Assembly (NCBI GenBank): GCA_000153145.1
Contig: CH672415.1
Coordinates: forward strand, 1,178,750-1,242,749
Direction: 5' to 3'
DNA length: 64,000 nucleotides
Source of the DNA: a marine actinobacterium PHSC20C1
Lineage (GTDB): Bacteria; Actinomycetota; Actinomycetes; Actinomycetales; Microbacteriaceae
Part shown: positions 33,419 to 41,626 of the stretch, piece by piece
Layout: each line of letters starts with the position of its first letter
Numbering within the stretch: position 1 is the first letter of the stretch
Program-made: the position numbers and the translations under genes
Notes under the pieces: model-generated
The model's database searches: none
Told to the model about the DNA's origin: nothing
What the model saw: the letters and a program-made list of their open reading frames with translations, nothing else

Positions 33419-34593
33419 GCGCCCCAACTGTCGTAACTCCGCGCATCCGCACCACTCTCAAGCGAGCACTGTTCTGGATCATCGCGGCACTCTTTCTGCT
33501 GAGCGTTGCGATCGTGAGCTTGAACCTCGTAGGGACAGCAGTCGAGGGTCCACCTCTCGACCCCACGAGCCCAAACGAATCGGGAACGCTCGCGCTCGCC
33601 GAGGTCTTGCGGGAGCAGGGTGTCGACGTTGTTGTCACCGCGAGCCTCAACGAAACACGGGATGCACTAGCGGTATCCGGCGACAGCACACTGTTCATTT
33701 CTGACCTCGACGGCTACCTAACCGACGAGCAGACCGCGGAAGCGTCTGGACTAGCGCGCACGGTCGTGCTGGCCGAACCTGGAATCGCGGCACTGCTCGC
33801 CGTCGCACCCGAAGTTGCTAATGCCGGCTCACGCGTTGGCACGCTAACGGCCGAATGCTCGTCGCCCCTCACCTCGAAAGCTCCCACGATTAGCGCTGGC
33901 CCCTCCAGCCTGCGCATCATCGAAAAGAATGCGGCGGCTGTTGGATGTTACGGAGATGACGACCTCGGCTACGGTCTCATCATCATCGACCGCGACAACA
34001 CGCAATTGGTATTGCTCGGTGCGACCAATGCACTCACAAACGGCGGTATCACCACAGCAGATAATGCCGCCTTTGCGCTGCGCCTCCTCGGGCAGCACGA
34101 CACTCTTGTCTGGTACATCCCAAGCTTTGCAGACCTCTCAGACAACGGTGGAATCAAGAGTTACGACGAGTTAGCTCCCGACTGGGTACTCCCCGTCGTG
34201 TGGCTAGCCGCACTCACTCTGCTCACTGCCGCGCTCTGGCAGGGTCGCAGGTTCGGACCACTCGTCATCGAAAAGCTCCCGGTGACGGTGCGCTCCAGCG
34301 AAACGATGCATGGCCGTGCACGACTATACGAAAAGACCGCGGCGAGGCTCCACACCCTTGACGCACTGCGGATCGGATCCATCCGAAGGCTCGCAGCCCT
34401 GTGTGGACTTGCAAGCACAGCATCGGTAGACGACATCATCAACCGGGTTGCCACGCTCACCAACCAACCTGTAGCGCAACTACGAAGTCTGCTCGTTGAC
34501 ATCGCTCCGACCACTGACAAAGATCTCATCGAACTTTCGGATGAACTGCTCACGCTTGAACACCGCGTCGAGTCTGCGATCCGCCCCACCTGA
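33415..34593 (+). CDS. DUF4350 membrane protein
   Basis: A 392-residue protein with an N-terminal transmembrane helix (about 19-40), an extracytoplasmic DUF4350 domain (DPTSPNESGTLALAEVLREQGVDVVVTASL), a second helix near 262-283 and a cytoplasmic tail. It starts at a GTG overlapping the previous stop; longer frames lie inside the DUF4129 gene. In M. tuberculosis the matching position is Rv3691, before moxR2. Role unknown. Confidence 0.87.
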   Translation: MSAPTVVTPRIRTTLKRALFWIIAALFLLSVAIVSLNLVGTAVEGPPLDPTSPNESGTLALAEVLREQGVDVVVTASLNETRDALAVSGDSTLFISDLDGYLTDEQTAEASGLARTVVLAEPGIAALLAVAPEVANAGSRVGTLTAECSSPLTSKAPTISAGPSSLRIIEKNAAAVGCYGDDDLGYGLIIIDRDNTQLVLLGATNALTNGGITTADNAAFALRLLGQHDTLVWYIPSFADLSDNGGIKSYDELAPDWVLPVVWLAALTLLTAALWQGRRFGPLVIEKLPVTVRSSETMHGRARLYEKTAARLHTLDALRIGSIRRLAALCGLASTASVDDIINRVATLTNQPVAQLRSLLVDIAPTTDKDLIELSDELLTLEHRVESAIRPT

Positions 34594-34643
34594 AAACCCA
34601 GCCACTCAACACCACCGAGCCAGAGATAGAGAAGAATCGAGAT

Positions 34644-35600
34644 ATGACTGACGAGCAACTGCGGCACGCATTCACTCAACTCCGCACCGAAGTAGGCAAG
34701 GCCGTTGTCGGTCAGGATGCTGCGGTGACTGGGCTTACGATCGCACTGCTCACCGGAGGGCATGTGTTGCTCGAGGGCGTTCCCGGCGTGGCAAAGACAC
34801 TGCTGGTTCGCACTCTCAGTCGCGCCCTCCAACTCGATACCAAACGCGTGCAGTTCACTCCCGACCTCATGCCAGGCGATGTCACTGGCTCGCTGGTTTA
34901 CGACTCGAAGTCGGGCGAGTTTGAGTTTCGCAAGGGACCGGTGTTCACCAACATCCTGCTAGCGGACGAGATTAACCGCACCCCGCCCAAAACGCAGTCA
35001 TCTCTGCTCGAGGCCATGGAAGAACGGCAAGTTTCTGTCGACGGTCAGTCGCTCAGACTGCCGGTGCCATTCATGGTCGCCGCAACGATGAACCCGATCG
35101 AGTATGAAGGCACCTACACGCTGCCCGAAGCCCAACTCGACCGTTTTCTGCTCAAGCTTGTGCTCGATCTGCCCGAACGCGACGCCGAGATTGAGGTTCT
35201 CACGCGCCACGCTGACGGCTTCAACCCACGGGATCTCGCTGCCGCCGGCGTCACTCCTGTGCTCGATGCTGCGATGCTCGCAGCGGCTCAAGCCGCCGTA
35301 GCGAAGGTCGGATCAAGTCCCGACGTCATTGCGTACGCCGTCGATCTCGCGCGTGCCACCCGCCAGAGCCCATCTGTGAAGCTCGGCGTTAGTCCTCGCG
35401 GTGCGATCGCACTGATTTCGGCCGCAAAAGCTTGGGCCTGGCTGACCGGTGCCGACGCGATAACGCCCGACCACATCCAGAGCATGGTGTTGCCGGTTCT
35501 TCGCCACCGGATCCAACTTCGGCCAGAAGCCGAGCTTGAAGGTGTCTCTCCTGATGTCATCCTGCGGTCGATCGTGCAGCAAGTGCAGGTACCGATCTAA
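34644..35600 (+). CDS. MoxR-family AAA+ ATPase
   Basis: A 318-residue ATPase with Walker A GVPGVAKT, Walker B LLADEINRTPPKTQ and sensor residues (VAATMNPIEYEGTYTLPEAQLDRF) followed by the helical lid, complete for the family. MoxR proteins act as chaperone-like ATPases, usually together with a DUF58/von Willebrand partner to mature or switch client proteins. The partner DUF58 gene begins two bases after its stop. Corresponds in position to Rv3692 (moxR2). Confidence 0.92.
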   Translation: MTDEQLRHAFTQLRTEVGKAVVGQDAAVTGLTIALLTGGHVLLEGVPGVAKTLLVRTLSRALQLDTKRVQFTPDLMPGDVTGSLVYDSKSGEFEFRKGPVFTNILLADEINRTPPKTQSSLLEAMEERQVSVDGQSLRLPVPFMVAATMNPIEYEGTYTLPEAQLDRFLLKLVLDLPERDAEIEVLTRHADGFNPRDLAAAGVTPVLDAAMLAAAQAAVAKVGSSPDVIAYAVDLARATRQSPSVKLGVSPRGAIALISAAKAWAWLTGADAITPDHIQSMVLPVLRHRIQLRPEAELEGVSPDVILRSIVQQVQVPI

Positions 35601-35602
35601 CA

Positions 35603-36895
35603 ATGGCGCTCTCTGGATGGTTCGTTGCCCTCGTGGCGCTTGGGATAGTCCCAATCGTCATCACGGGTGAACCCGCAATGCTGGTCGTGTGGCTAGTCTT
35701 TGCGATCGCACTCGGGCTCATCGACCTAGCCCTCGCCGTTTCGGTGCGTTCGCTGCGGTTCGAGCGCACCTCCCCCGAACGACTGCGCCTCGGTGAATCC
35801 ACTAGCGCGACACTGCGAATCACGAACCCAACGCGCCGCCGCCTGCGCGCAATCGTGCGTGACGGGTGGCAACCATCTGCGGGAGCACACACCAACCGCG
35901 CCCGGCTGTCAGTGCCGGGGCGCGAACGCCGCGAACTCATCACAGCGCTCACTCCGTTGCGTCGAGGAACCCGTGAAGCCGCACACATCACCGTGCGTTC
36001 CTACGGGCCGCTGCGCCTCATCGCGCGCCAGACCACGGTGATCGTGCCTGGTGCTTTCACCGTGCTTCCGCCGTTCAACTCTCGAAAGCACCTCCCCTCG
36101 CGATTGGCACGGTTGCGCGAATTAGACGGGGCCACGAGCGTCATGATCCGCGGCCAAGGTACCGAATTTGATAGTTTGCGTGACTACGTTCGTGGCGATG
36201 ATGTTCGCTCCATCGACTGGCGCGCCACAGCCCGTCGCTCCGAACTCGTCGTTCGAACGTGGCGCCCTGAGCGTGACAGGCGCGTTGTGATCGTGGTCGA
36301 CAGCGGGCGCACAGCGGCCGCCCGCATCGATAACGAGCCACGCATCGACACCGCGTTTGAGTCTGCTCTGCTTCTTGCCGCTCTCGCATCGAGCGCCGGT
36401 GACCACGTAGATTTCATCATCTACGACCGCCGGGTTCGCGCCCGAGTTCAAGGTGCCACTGGCCCCGATCTACTGTCAAAAATGGTCAACGGTATGGCAC
36501 CGGTGCAACCGGAACTCATCGAGATGGACTGGAATTCAGTGCCTGGGCTGGTGCGCCAGGCCACGTCTCAGCGCGCGCTAGTTGTGCTTGCCACTACCGC
36601 AGAGTCCCCCGGCGCGAGCCGCGGACTGCTCGCAATGCTCCCCCAACTGACCACCAAACACACTGTCGTGGTGGCATCCGTTGCTGATCCATCGATAGTG
36701 GACGCGACGCGCGATCGCTCCAACCGCGACGCCGTCTACCAGGCTGCGGCTGCCGAACGCGCGCTACTCGATCAGTCACGGGTGGCTACCGCGATCAACC
36801 AACTCGGAGCTTCAGTCATTTCGAAACGCCCATCTGAGCTGCCGCTCGCTCTTGCCGATCACTACATCGCGCTCAAGGCTGCCGGAAAGCTCTAA
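35603..36895 (+). CDS. DUF58 protein with von Willebrand-like domain
   Basis: A 430-residue protein with two N-terminal hydrophobic segments and a C-terminal DUF58 region marked by GTEFDSLRDYVRGDDVRSIDWRATARRSELVVRTWRPERDR. A vWA-like strand VVIVVDSGR follows. DUF58 proteins are usual partners of MoxR. It begins two bases after the moxR stop. Client proteins are unknown. Confidence 0.9.
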   Translation: MALSGWFVALVALGIVPIVITGEPAMLVVWLVFAIALGLIDLALAVSVRSLRFERTSPERLRLGESTSATLRITNPTRRRLRAIVRDGWQPSAGAHTNRARLSVPGRERRELITALTPLRRGTREAAHITVRSYGPLRLIARQTTVIVPGAFTVLPPFNSRKHLPSRLARLRELDGATSVMIRGQGTEFDSLRDYVRGDDVRSIDWRATARRSELVVRTWRPERDRRVVIVVDSGRTAAARIDNEPRIDTAFESALLLAALASSAGDHVDFIIYDRRVRARVQGATGPDLLSKMVNGMAPVQPELIEMDWNSVPGLVRQATSQRALVVLATTAESPGASRGLLAMLPQLTTKHTVVVASVADPSIVDATRDRSNRDAVYQAAAAERALLDQSRVATAINQLGASVISKRPSELPLALADHYIALKAAGKL

Positions 36896-36995
36896 CTCGT
36901 GACGCCTCGCCCACTTTGGCGCGCCAATGGCCCGGCTCAAGTGCCCACACCAGTCAGGCTGATGTGGGAACTCAATGGGATCCCCTCTGTGAGTG

Positions 36996-37523
36996 CTAGA
37001 GCGCTCCGCCTGCCGATGCCGGAGCCGATGCATCGTTGCCCTCACCGACGCTCTCCCGCACGAGATAGTTTTCTACGTCGAATAGGTTTTCTGCCCGGTT
37101 CATGATCGTGAGTAGCGTAGACATCGAGGCCACTTCTTCGACCTGCTCCTTCAGGAACCACAGCATAAATTGTTCGCCAAGTGCATCATCTTCGGTGCGC
37201 GCAGCAGCAAACAGTGCCTCAATTTGCTTCGTGACTCGCTTCTCTTGTTCGAGCGCGAGAGCGATCGGCGCACTCTCGTCCGTGAAGTCATTGATTACAG
37301 AATCAATGCCAGGGATTGTGATGCCTAGGTCCCGATCAAGCCGATACTGCACGAACATCAAGGCGTGGTTGCGCTCTTCAATGGACTGACGGTAGAAGTG
37401 TTTAGCCAGCTGGGGCAGGTCTCTGTTGTCAAACCAGACAGCGATAGCGATGTATTGCTGTGAGGCGGCAAACTCGTGACCGATCTGCTCACCCAACAGT
37501 TGGTCGAAACTTGTTTTTTTCAT
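36996..37523 (-). CDS. Ferritin-like iron storage protein
   Basis: A 175-residue four-helix ferritin. The ferroxidase ligands are visible in EFAASQQYIAIAVWFDNRDLPQLAKHFYRQSIEERNHALMF (Glu, then Glu-x2-His) and in the later EEVASMSTLL helix. It resembles the non-haem ferritin BfrB/Ftn used for iron storage and oxidative protection. GAGGT lies just before the ATG at 37523. It is inserted between DUF58 and SpoIIM-type genes that are neighbours in other Actinobacteria. A 100-base gap on its left and a 92-base gap on its right hold nothing notable. Confidence 0.9.
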   Translation of the reverse strand: MKKTSFDQLLGEQIGHEFAASQQYIAIAVWFDNRDLPQLAKHFYRQSIEERNHALMFVQYRLDRDLGITIPGIDSVINDFTDESAPIALALEQEKRVTKQIEALFAAARTEDDALGEQFMLWFLKEQVEEVASMSTLLTIMNRAENLFDVENYLVRESVGEGNDASAPASAGGAL

Positions 37524-37615
37524 ACCTCGACGGTACTCGCGACCGACGAAGCTCGCCAGCACTCCGTCAAGCTCATGCATGAGATTTTCGCGCGCAGCCC
37601 CGCTGAGTTGGGGCT

Positions 37616-38611
37616 CTAATTAGCGACGATGCGGGTTGCTCCCGCATCGAATTCACTGAGGTCGCCGGTGTTTCCCGCACGAGCACTTCGCCCGCCCAGA
37701 ATCCACTGGTACGCCAAGAACCCAGCAAGCGCGAGAGTACCAATGCCGATCTTGATGGGCCACGGCCAGTCTTGACGCGTGACATAGCCCTCGATGATGC
37801 CGGAAACCAACAGCGCGAGGATCAGCCCAACGACGATGGTGAACAGCGCACGACCGTCTTGAGCGAGCGCTTGAGCACGAGTACGAGCACCGGGAGCAAC
37901 CCAAGACCAGAAAATCATTACGCCGGTCGCGCCGGCGACAAAGATCGCGTACAGCTCTAGCTGACCGTGCGGTGCGATGTAGAGAAAGAAAACATCGAGT
38001 CTGTCGAACTCATTCATGATCGCCGCGGTAAACCCGAGCTGTTGTGCAGTGTTGAACAGCAGGTAGGGAACAAAGACCCCAACAATTCCAAACGCGATGC
38101 ACTGGGCAGCGATCCACGCATTGTTGGTCCACACAAAGCCGGTGAACGATCCGCCGGAGAACTCCGAGTAGTAACCGACGAAGTCATCGCGGGCGAGCGC
38201 TTCACGCTCGGCCGGGCTGCCGAAGTTGGCGAGCACTTGCGGGTTAGAAATCGCCCACCAGGCAAAAAGGAATCCAACGAGGAACGTGGCTGCGGCAAGA
38301 GCGAGCGACATCCACCGCACTCGGTACAGCGCCGCGGGAAGCTGCACAACAAAGAATTGGGGCAATTGGCTCAGCAGGTTTGCTGATGCACCGGTGAAGC
38401 GTAGACGGGCCCGACTGAGCGTCAGCGACAATCGATCAGCCTGGGCTGACTGCCCACTACTGGTCTTCATCGCCGAGAGATTGGTGGCACCCGACTGGTA
38501 GAGATCGATGAGCTCATCGACTTCTGCGCCAGAGAGTCGACGTTGCGAACCCAATTGGGCAAGGCGATCCCAGTCTTCGCGGTGCGCGGCTGAGTATGAG
38601 TCGAGGTCCAT
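37616..38611 (-). CDS. SpoIIM-family (stage II sporulation protein M-like) membrane protein
   Basis: A 331-residue protein with an N-terminal cytoplasmic helical region (DLDSYSAAHREDWDRLAQLG) and about six transmembrane segments including ALAAATFLVGFLFAWWAI and the conserved FNTAQQLGFTAAI...HGQLELYAIFVAG motif. It is the Rv3694c-type SpoIIM/DUF95 protein of unknown role in a non-sporulating organism. An alternative ATG at 38629 would overlap the divergent RDD gene start by two bases. No ribosome site is obvious at either. Confidence 0.85.
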   Translation of the reverse strand: MDLDSYSAAHREDWDRLAQLGSQRRLSGAEVDELIDLYQSGATNLSAMKTSSGQSAQADRLSLTLSRARLRFTGASANLLSQLPQFFVVQLPAALYRVRWMSLALAAATFLVGFLFAWWAISNPQVLANFGSPAEREALARDDFVGYYSEFSGGSFTGFVWTNNAWIAAQCIAFGIVGVFVPYLLFNTAQQLGFTAAIMNEFDRLDVFFLYIAPHGQLELYAIFVAGATGVMIFWSWVAPGARTRAQALAQDGRALFTIVVGLILALLVSGIIEGYVTRQDWPWPIKIGIGTLALAGFLAYQWILGGRSARAGNTGDLSEFDAGATRIVAN

Positions 38612-38627
38612 CTGCTTAAATGATGTC

Positions 38628-39488
38628 ATGCCCGACACACAAATGAGCAACACTCTCGCCTACGAGGATGAACCCGACGAGTTGGTGACGGGCGAAGCCG
38701 TGGCGTTGGAACTCCGTTCAGCAAGTTTTGTGTTGCGCGCTGCAGGTTCGATTATCGACTTTTTCGTCTACGGGCTTGCCCTCATCGGTCTCCTCTACGC
38801 CTCGTTCGAATTCGCTTCCGTCGCTGGACTGGACACAGCGATAGGCCAAGCGCTAACAATCAGTTCGCTCGTGATTTGCCTCGTGGTGCTCCCGACAGCC
38901 GTCGAAACTCTGAGTAAGGGAAAGTCGCTAGGCAAGCTCGCGATTGGAGCGCGCATCGTTCGCAATGATGGCGGCGCGATCGGGTTTCGCCACGCTTTCA
39001 TCCGGGCGCTTCTCGGGGTGCTCGAGATCTTTATGACGGTGGGAGGTTTTGCAGCAATCGTCGGGTTGCTCAACAGTCGCGCCCAACGCCTCGGCGACCT
39101 CGTTGCTGGCACCTACAGCCAGTATGAGCGAGTGACCAAGTTTTCCAACCCAGTAGTGCAGCTTCCTGGGCAACTTGCCGAATGGGCTCAAACGGCCGAC
39201 GTAGCCAAGATGCCGGATGCTCTGGCTCGGCGCATCTCCCACTTCTTGGTAGCCGCACACGGCTACACGGCAGCCACAAGGCGCCAGCATGCAACCAATC
39301 TCGCCAATGAGGCTGCCGCTTTCGTCTCACCGCTTCCGCAGGCCGAACCCGAAGTCTTTCTCTCAGCGGTCAGTGCCGTCAGACGGGATCGCGAGAGGGC
39401 GGCTCTCACGGGGGAAAAATCTCGACTCGACACCTTGGAGCCAGCACTGACGAGCGTTCCGCGCGGCTTTCCCAGCAACCGCGGCTAG
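38628..39488 (+). CDS. RDD-family membrane protein
   Basis: A 286-residue protein with an RDD domain of three transmembrane helices (RSASFVLRAAGSIIDFFVYGLALIGLLYA, KGKSLGKLAIGARIVRNDGG) and a long cytoplasmic C-terminal region. It is divergent from the SpoIIM gene with practically no intergenic space, and its stop overlaps manB tail-to-tail by four bases. Position matches Rv3695. Possible ion antiporter or envelope role; no proof. Confidence 0.85.
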   Translation: MPDTQMSNTLAYEDEPDELVTGEAVALELRSASFVLRAAGSIIDFFVYGLALIGLLYASFEFASVAGLDTAIGQALTISSLVICLVVLPTAVETLSKGKSLGKLAIGARIVRNDGGAIGFRHAFIRALLGVLEIFMTVGGFAAIVGLLNSRAQRLGDLVAGTYSQYERVTKFSNPVVQLPGQLAEWAQTADVAKMPDALARRISHFLVAAHGYTAATRRQHATNLANEAAAFVSPLPQAEPEVFLSAVSAVRRDRERAALTGEKSRLDTLEPALTSVPRGFPSNRG

Positions 39489-40909
39489 GCGCGAATAAGC
39501 GCGAGGACTCGGTCGCGCACGGCCTCGAGGGTCGCGACTGAACCAGCCTCTGCGTTGAGGCGCAGGAGCGGTTCCGTATTAGACGGGCGTACGTTGAACC
39601 ACCAGAACGGCTCATCCGTCGTGGTCTTTCCTGTGACGGTGAGGCCATCGAGCTCATCGAACTCGGCTTCACCGGCGAAGGCCTCACGAATACGGGCGGT
39701 AGCGGCGGCAACGTCAGCTACGACCGAATTAATTTCGCCACTCGACGCGTAGGGCGAATAGCGATCGGCGAGCACCGACAGGGGCTCCTGCTGCGAACCG
39801 AACTCGGCAAGCAAGTGCATCGCGGCGAGCATCCCGTTATCTGCACCCCAAAAATCACGGAAATAGTAGTGCGCCGAATGTTCGCCACCGAAGATCGCGC
39901 CGGTTGCTGCCATCTGATCTTTAATAAGCGAGTGACCGACATTGGTGCGAACAGCGATGGCCCCGGCTGCCTCGATCGTCTCGGCGACAATGCGCGACGT
40001 GATCAGGTTGTGGATGACATGGATGTCGCCCTCAGGTTGCAGTGCCCGCACGCGTTGAATTTCGCGCAACGCTACGACCGCAGCGACAGCGCTTGGGCTC
40101 ATCGGGTTTCCGCGCTCGTCGATCACGAAGCAGCGGTCTGCGTCACCGTCGAACGCGAGTCCGACATCTGCGCCGTGTTCGACGACTGCCTTTTGGAGAT
40201 CAACAATGTTTGCCGGCTCAAGCGGATTAGCTTCGTGATTGGGAAATGTTCCGTCGAGTTCGAAATACATCGGAATGATCTCAAGCGGCAACTCGCTTAG
40301 TCCAGCCGCCGTTGAGAGCACCGCGGGAACCGTCATGCCGCCCATGCCGTTACCGGCATCTACGACAACGCGGATCGGACGGATCTCGCTCAAATCGACA
40401 AGCTCACGGAGGTAGCCTGCGTAGTCAGCGAGAACATCAATTTCACGGTGTGAACCTGGGTGTGCAACCGCATCAACACCAGTCGTCAAGTAGCTCTGCG
40501 CGCGATCACGAATAGCCCGCAATCCCGTGTTGAAGCTAATGCCCTGGGCTCCAGCACGACTGAACTTGATGCCGTTATACGTGGCGGGGTTGTGGCTTGC
40601 CGTAAACATGGCCGCTGGAGCATCCAAAGAGCCGGATGCGAAATAGGTTTCGTCTGTTGAGCACAGTCCGATCAGAACTACGTTGCCTCCGCGAGCGCGA
40701 GCACCCGCGGAAAATGCTGCGGCAAAGCCTGGTGAGGAATCGCGCATGTCGTGGCCGACTATGACGTCGTGGCCCGCGGCATCCACCTCGTCGACGAATG
40801 CAGCGCCGAGCGCTTCGACAACGTCGTCAGTGAGTTGAGAGCCAACAAGTCCGCGAACGTCGTATGCCTTGATGAAAGGGGTGAGATCGATCGGATTAAT
40901 TTTGCTCAT
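39485..40909 (-). CDS. manB: Phosphomannomutase/phosphoglucomutase
   Basis: A 474-residue alpha-D-phosphohexomutase. The phosphoserine loop TASHNPATYNG (Ser105), the metal loop DGDADR and the C-terminal phosphate-binding loop RPSNTEP are intact. It interconverts mannose-6-P and mannose-1-P, feeding GDP-mannose for the polysaccharide genes downstream. The gene starts 14 bases inside the end of the DUF3499 gene. The pair matches Rv3257c-Rv3258c. Confidence 0.92.
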   Translation of the reverse strand: MSKINPIDLTPFIKAYDVRGLVGSQLTDDVVEALGAAFVDEVDAAGHDVIVGHDMRDSSPGFAAAFSAGARARGGNVVLIGLCSTDETYFASGSLDAPAAMFTASHNPATYNGIKFSRAGAQGISFNTGLRAIRDRAQSYLTTGVDAVAHPGSHREIDVLADYAGYLRELVDLSEIRPIRVVVDAGNGMGGMTVPAVLSTAAGLSELPLEIIPMYFELDGTFPNHEANPLEPANIVDLQKAVVEHGADVGLAFDGDADRCFVIDERGNPMSPSAVAAVVALREIQRVRALQPEGDIHVIHNLITSRIVAETIEAAGAIAVRTNVGHSLIKDQMAATGAIFGGEHSAHYYFRDFWGADNGMLAAMHLLAEFGSQQEPLSVLADRYSPYASSGEINSVVADVAAATARIREAFAGEAEFDELDGLTVTGKTTTDEPFWWFNVRPSNTEPLLRLNAEAGSVATLEAVRDRVLALIRA

Positions 40910-41111
40910 ATCCCAAAACTACATGGCGAACGACCTGCCAACCTTGAGGAACGGAGAGGCGCTCGGCATGGCGAGCACACAAATCGTAGCTATGGGGCTC
41001 AGCGCTATAGCTCAGCGGGCCTAGAACCGCCATCGAGTCTGCGTAGACATAGGTAAGAGTGGCCTCTGCTTCTTCATTGCAGGAGACCTTGCTACACGGG
41101 CGTTGGTTCAT
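40896..41111 (-). CDS. DUF3499 protein
   Basis: A 71-residue protein with four conserved cysteines or metal-type residues (RPCSKVSCNEEAEATLTYVYADS, and later YDLCARHAERLSVPQGWQVVRH), the DUF3499 signature. It is probably a small zinc-binding protein. The ATG at 41111 gives the family start; longer frames overlap the divergent promoter. It is upstream of and overlapping manB, as in other Actinobacteria. Function unknown. Confidence 0.88.
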   Translation of the reverse strand: MNQRPCSKVSCNEEAEATLTYVYADSMAVLGPLSYSAEPHSYDLCARHAERLSVPQGWQVVRHVVLGYEQN

Positions 41112-41174
41112 CGTGAGTCCTAGCCTACGACCGTGCACCCACAGGCGGGCAACTACGGCCCATAGAATGGTGGC

Positions 41175-41618
41175 GTGGCTAGATCTTCGAAGCGCGCTCC
41201 AACACGCTCTGTGCGCGGCAACTGGCGTGATCGCCACGGGCGTGGAATCCGTGCTGCCGTCACTGGCCCGCACTTGCCTCTATTGCGCAGCCGCCATGGA
41301 AACTTTGAATTGACCGTCGCTTCTGCCGCCCAATACTTGAAAGAGATGTGGCCTGAAGATCTAGCTAAAGCACATTTTGAGATCGGGCTCATGCCCGGCA
41401 GCAGCCCAGAAGGCACAAAAGTGGATCGGTGGAAAGTGGTCACCGATGAGCACCGGATCATACTTTTCCGGTTACCAATCGAGCGTATGGCGCGACTGCA
41501 CCGAGACGATGAACTGCACCGCCGCATGCTGATTGAAAGTTGTGTGTTTCGCGCCGTTGCCGAATATCTCGGCAAAGAGCCCTGGGAACTTGCCCCCGAA
41601 CACTTCCGGCACTTCTAG
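41175..41618 (+). CDS. Metallopeptidase-family-like protein (no HExxH)
   Basis: A 147-residue protein with the fold pattern of the actinobacterial metallopeptidase family at this locus (RDRHGRGIRAA, then FELTVASAAQYLKEMWP...RLPIERMARLHRDDELHRRMLIESCVFRAVAEYLGKEPWEL). The HExxH zinc motif of active zincins is absent, as it commonly is in this branch. GTG start. Divergent from DUF3499, as in Rv3258c/Rv3259. Probably not a protease; role unknown. Confidence 0.8.
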   Translation: MARSSKRAPTRSVRGNWRDRHGRGIRAAVTGPHLPLLRSRHGNFELTVASAAQYLKEMWPEDLAKAHFEIGLMPGSSPEGTKVDRWKVVTDEHRIILFRLPIERMARLHRDDELHRRMLIESCVFRAVAEYLGKEPWELAPEHFRHF

Positions 41619-41626
41619 AGCCGATT

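Noticed and set aside
36918-36925. GGCGCGCC palindrome between the DUF58 and ferritin genes
   Set aside because: An 8-base GC palindrome is expected by chance in high-GC DNA and nothing else supports a site.
41175-41618. Active zinc metalloprotease
   Set aside because: No HExxH motif is present; only family-like fold features.
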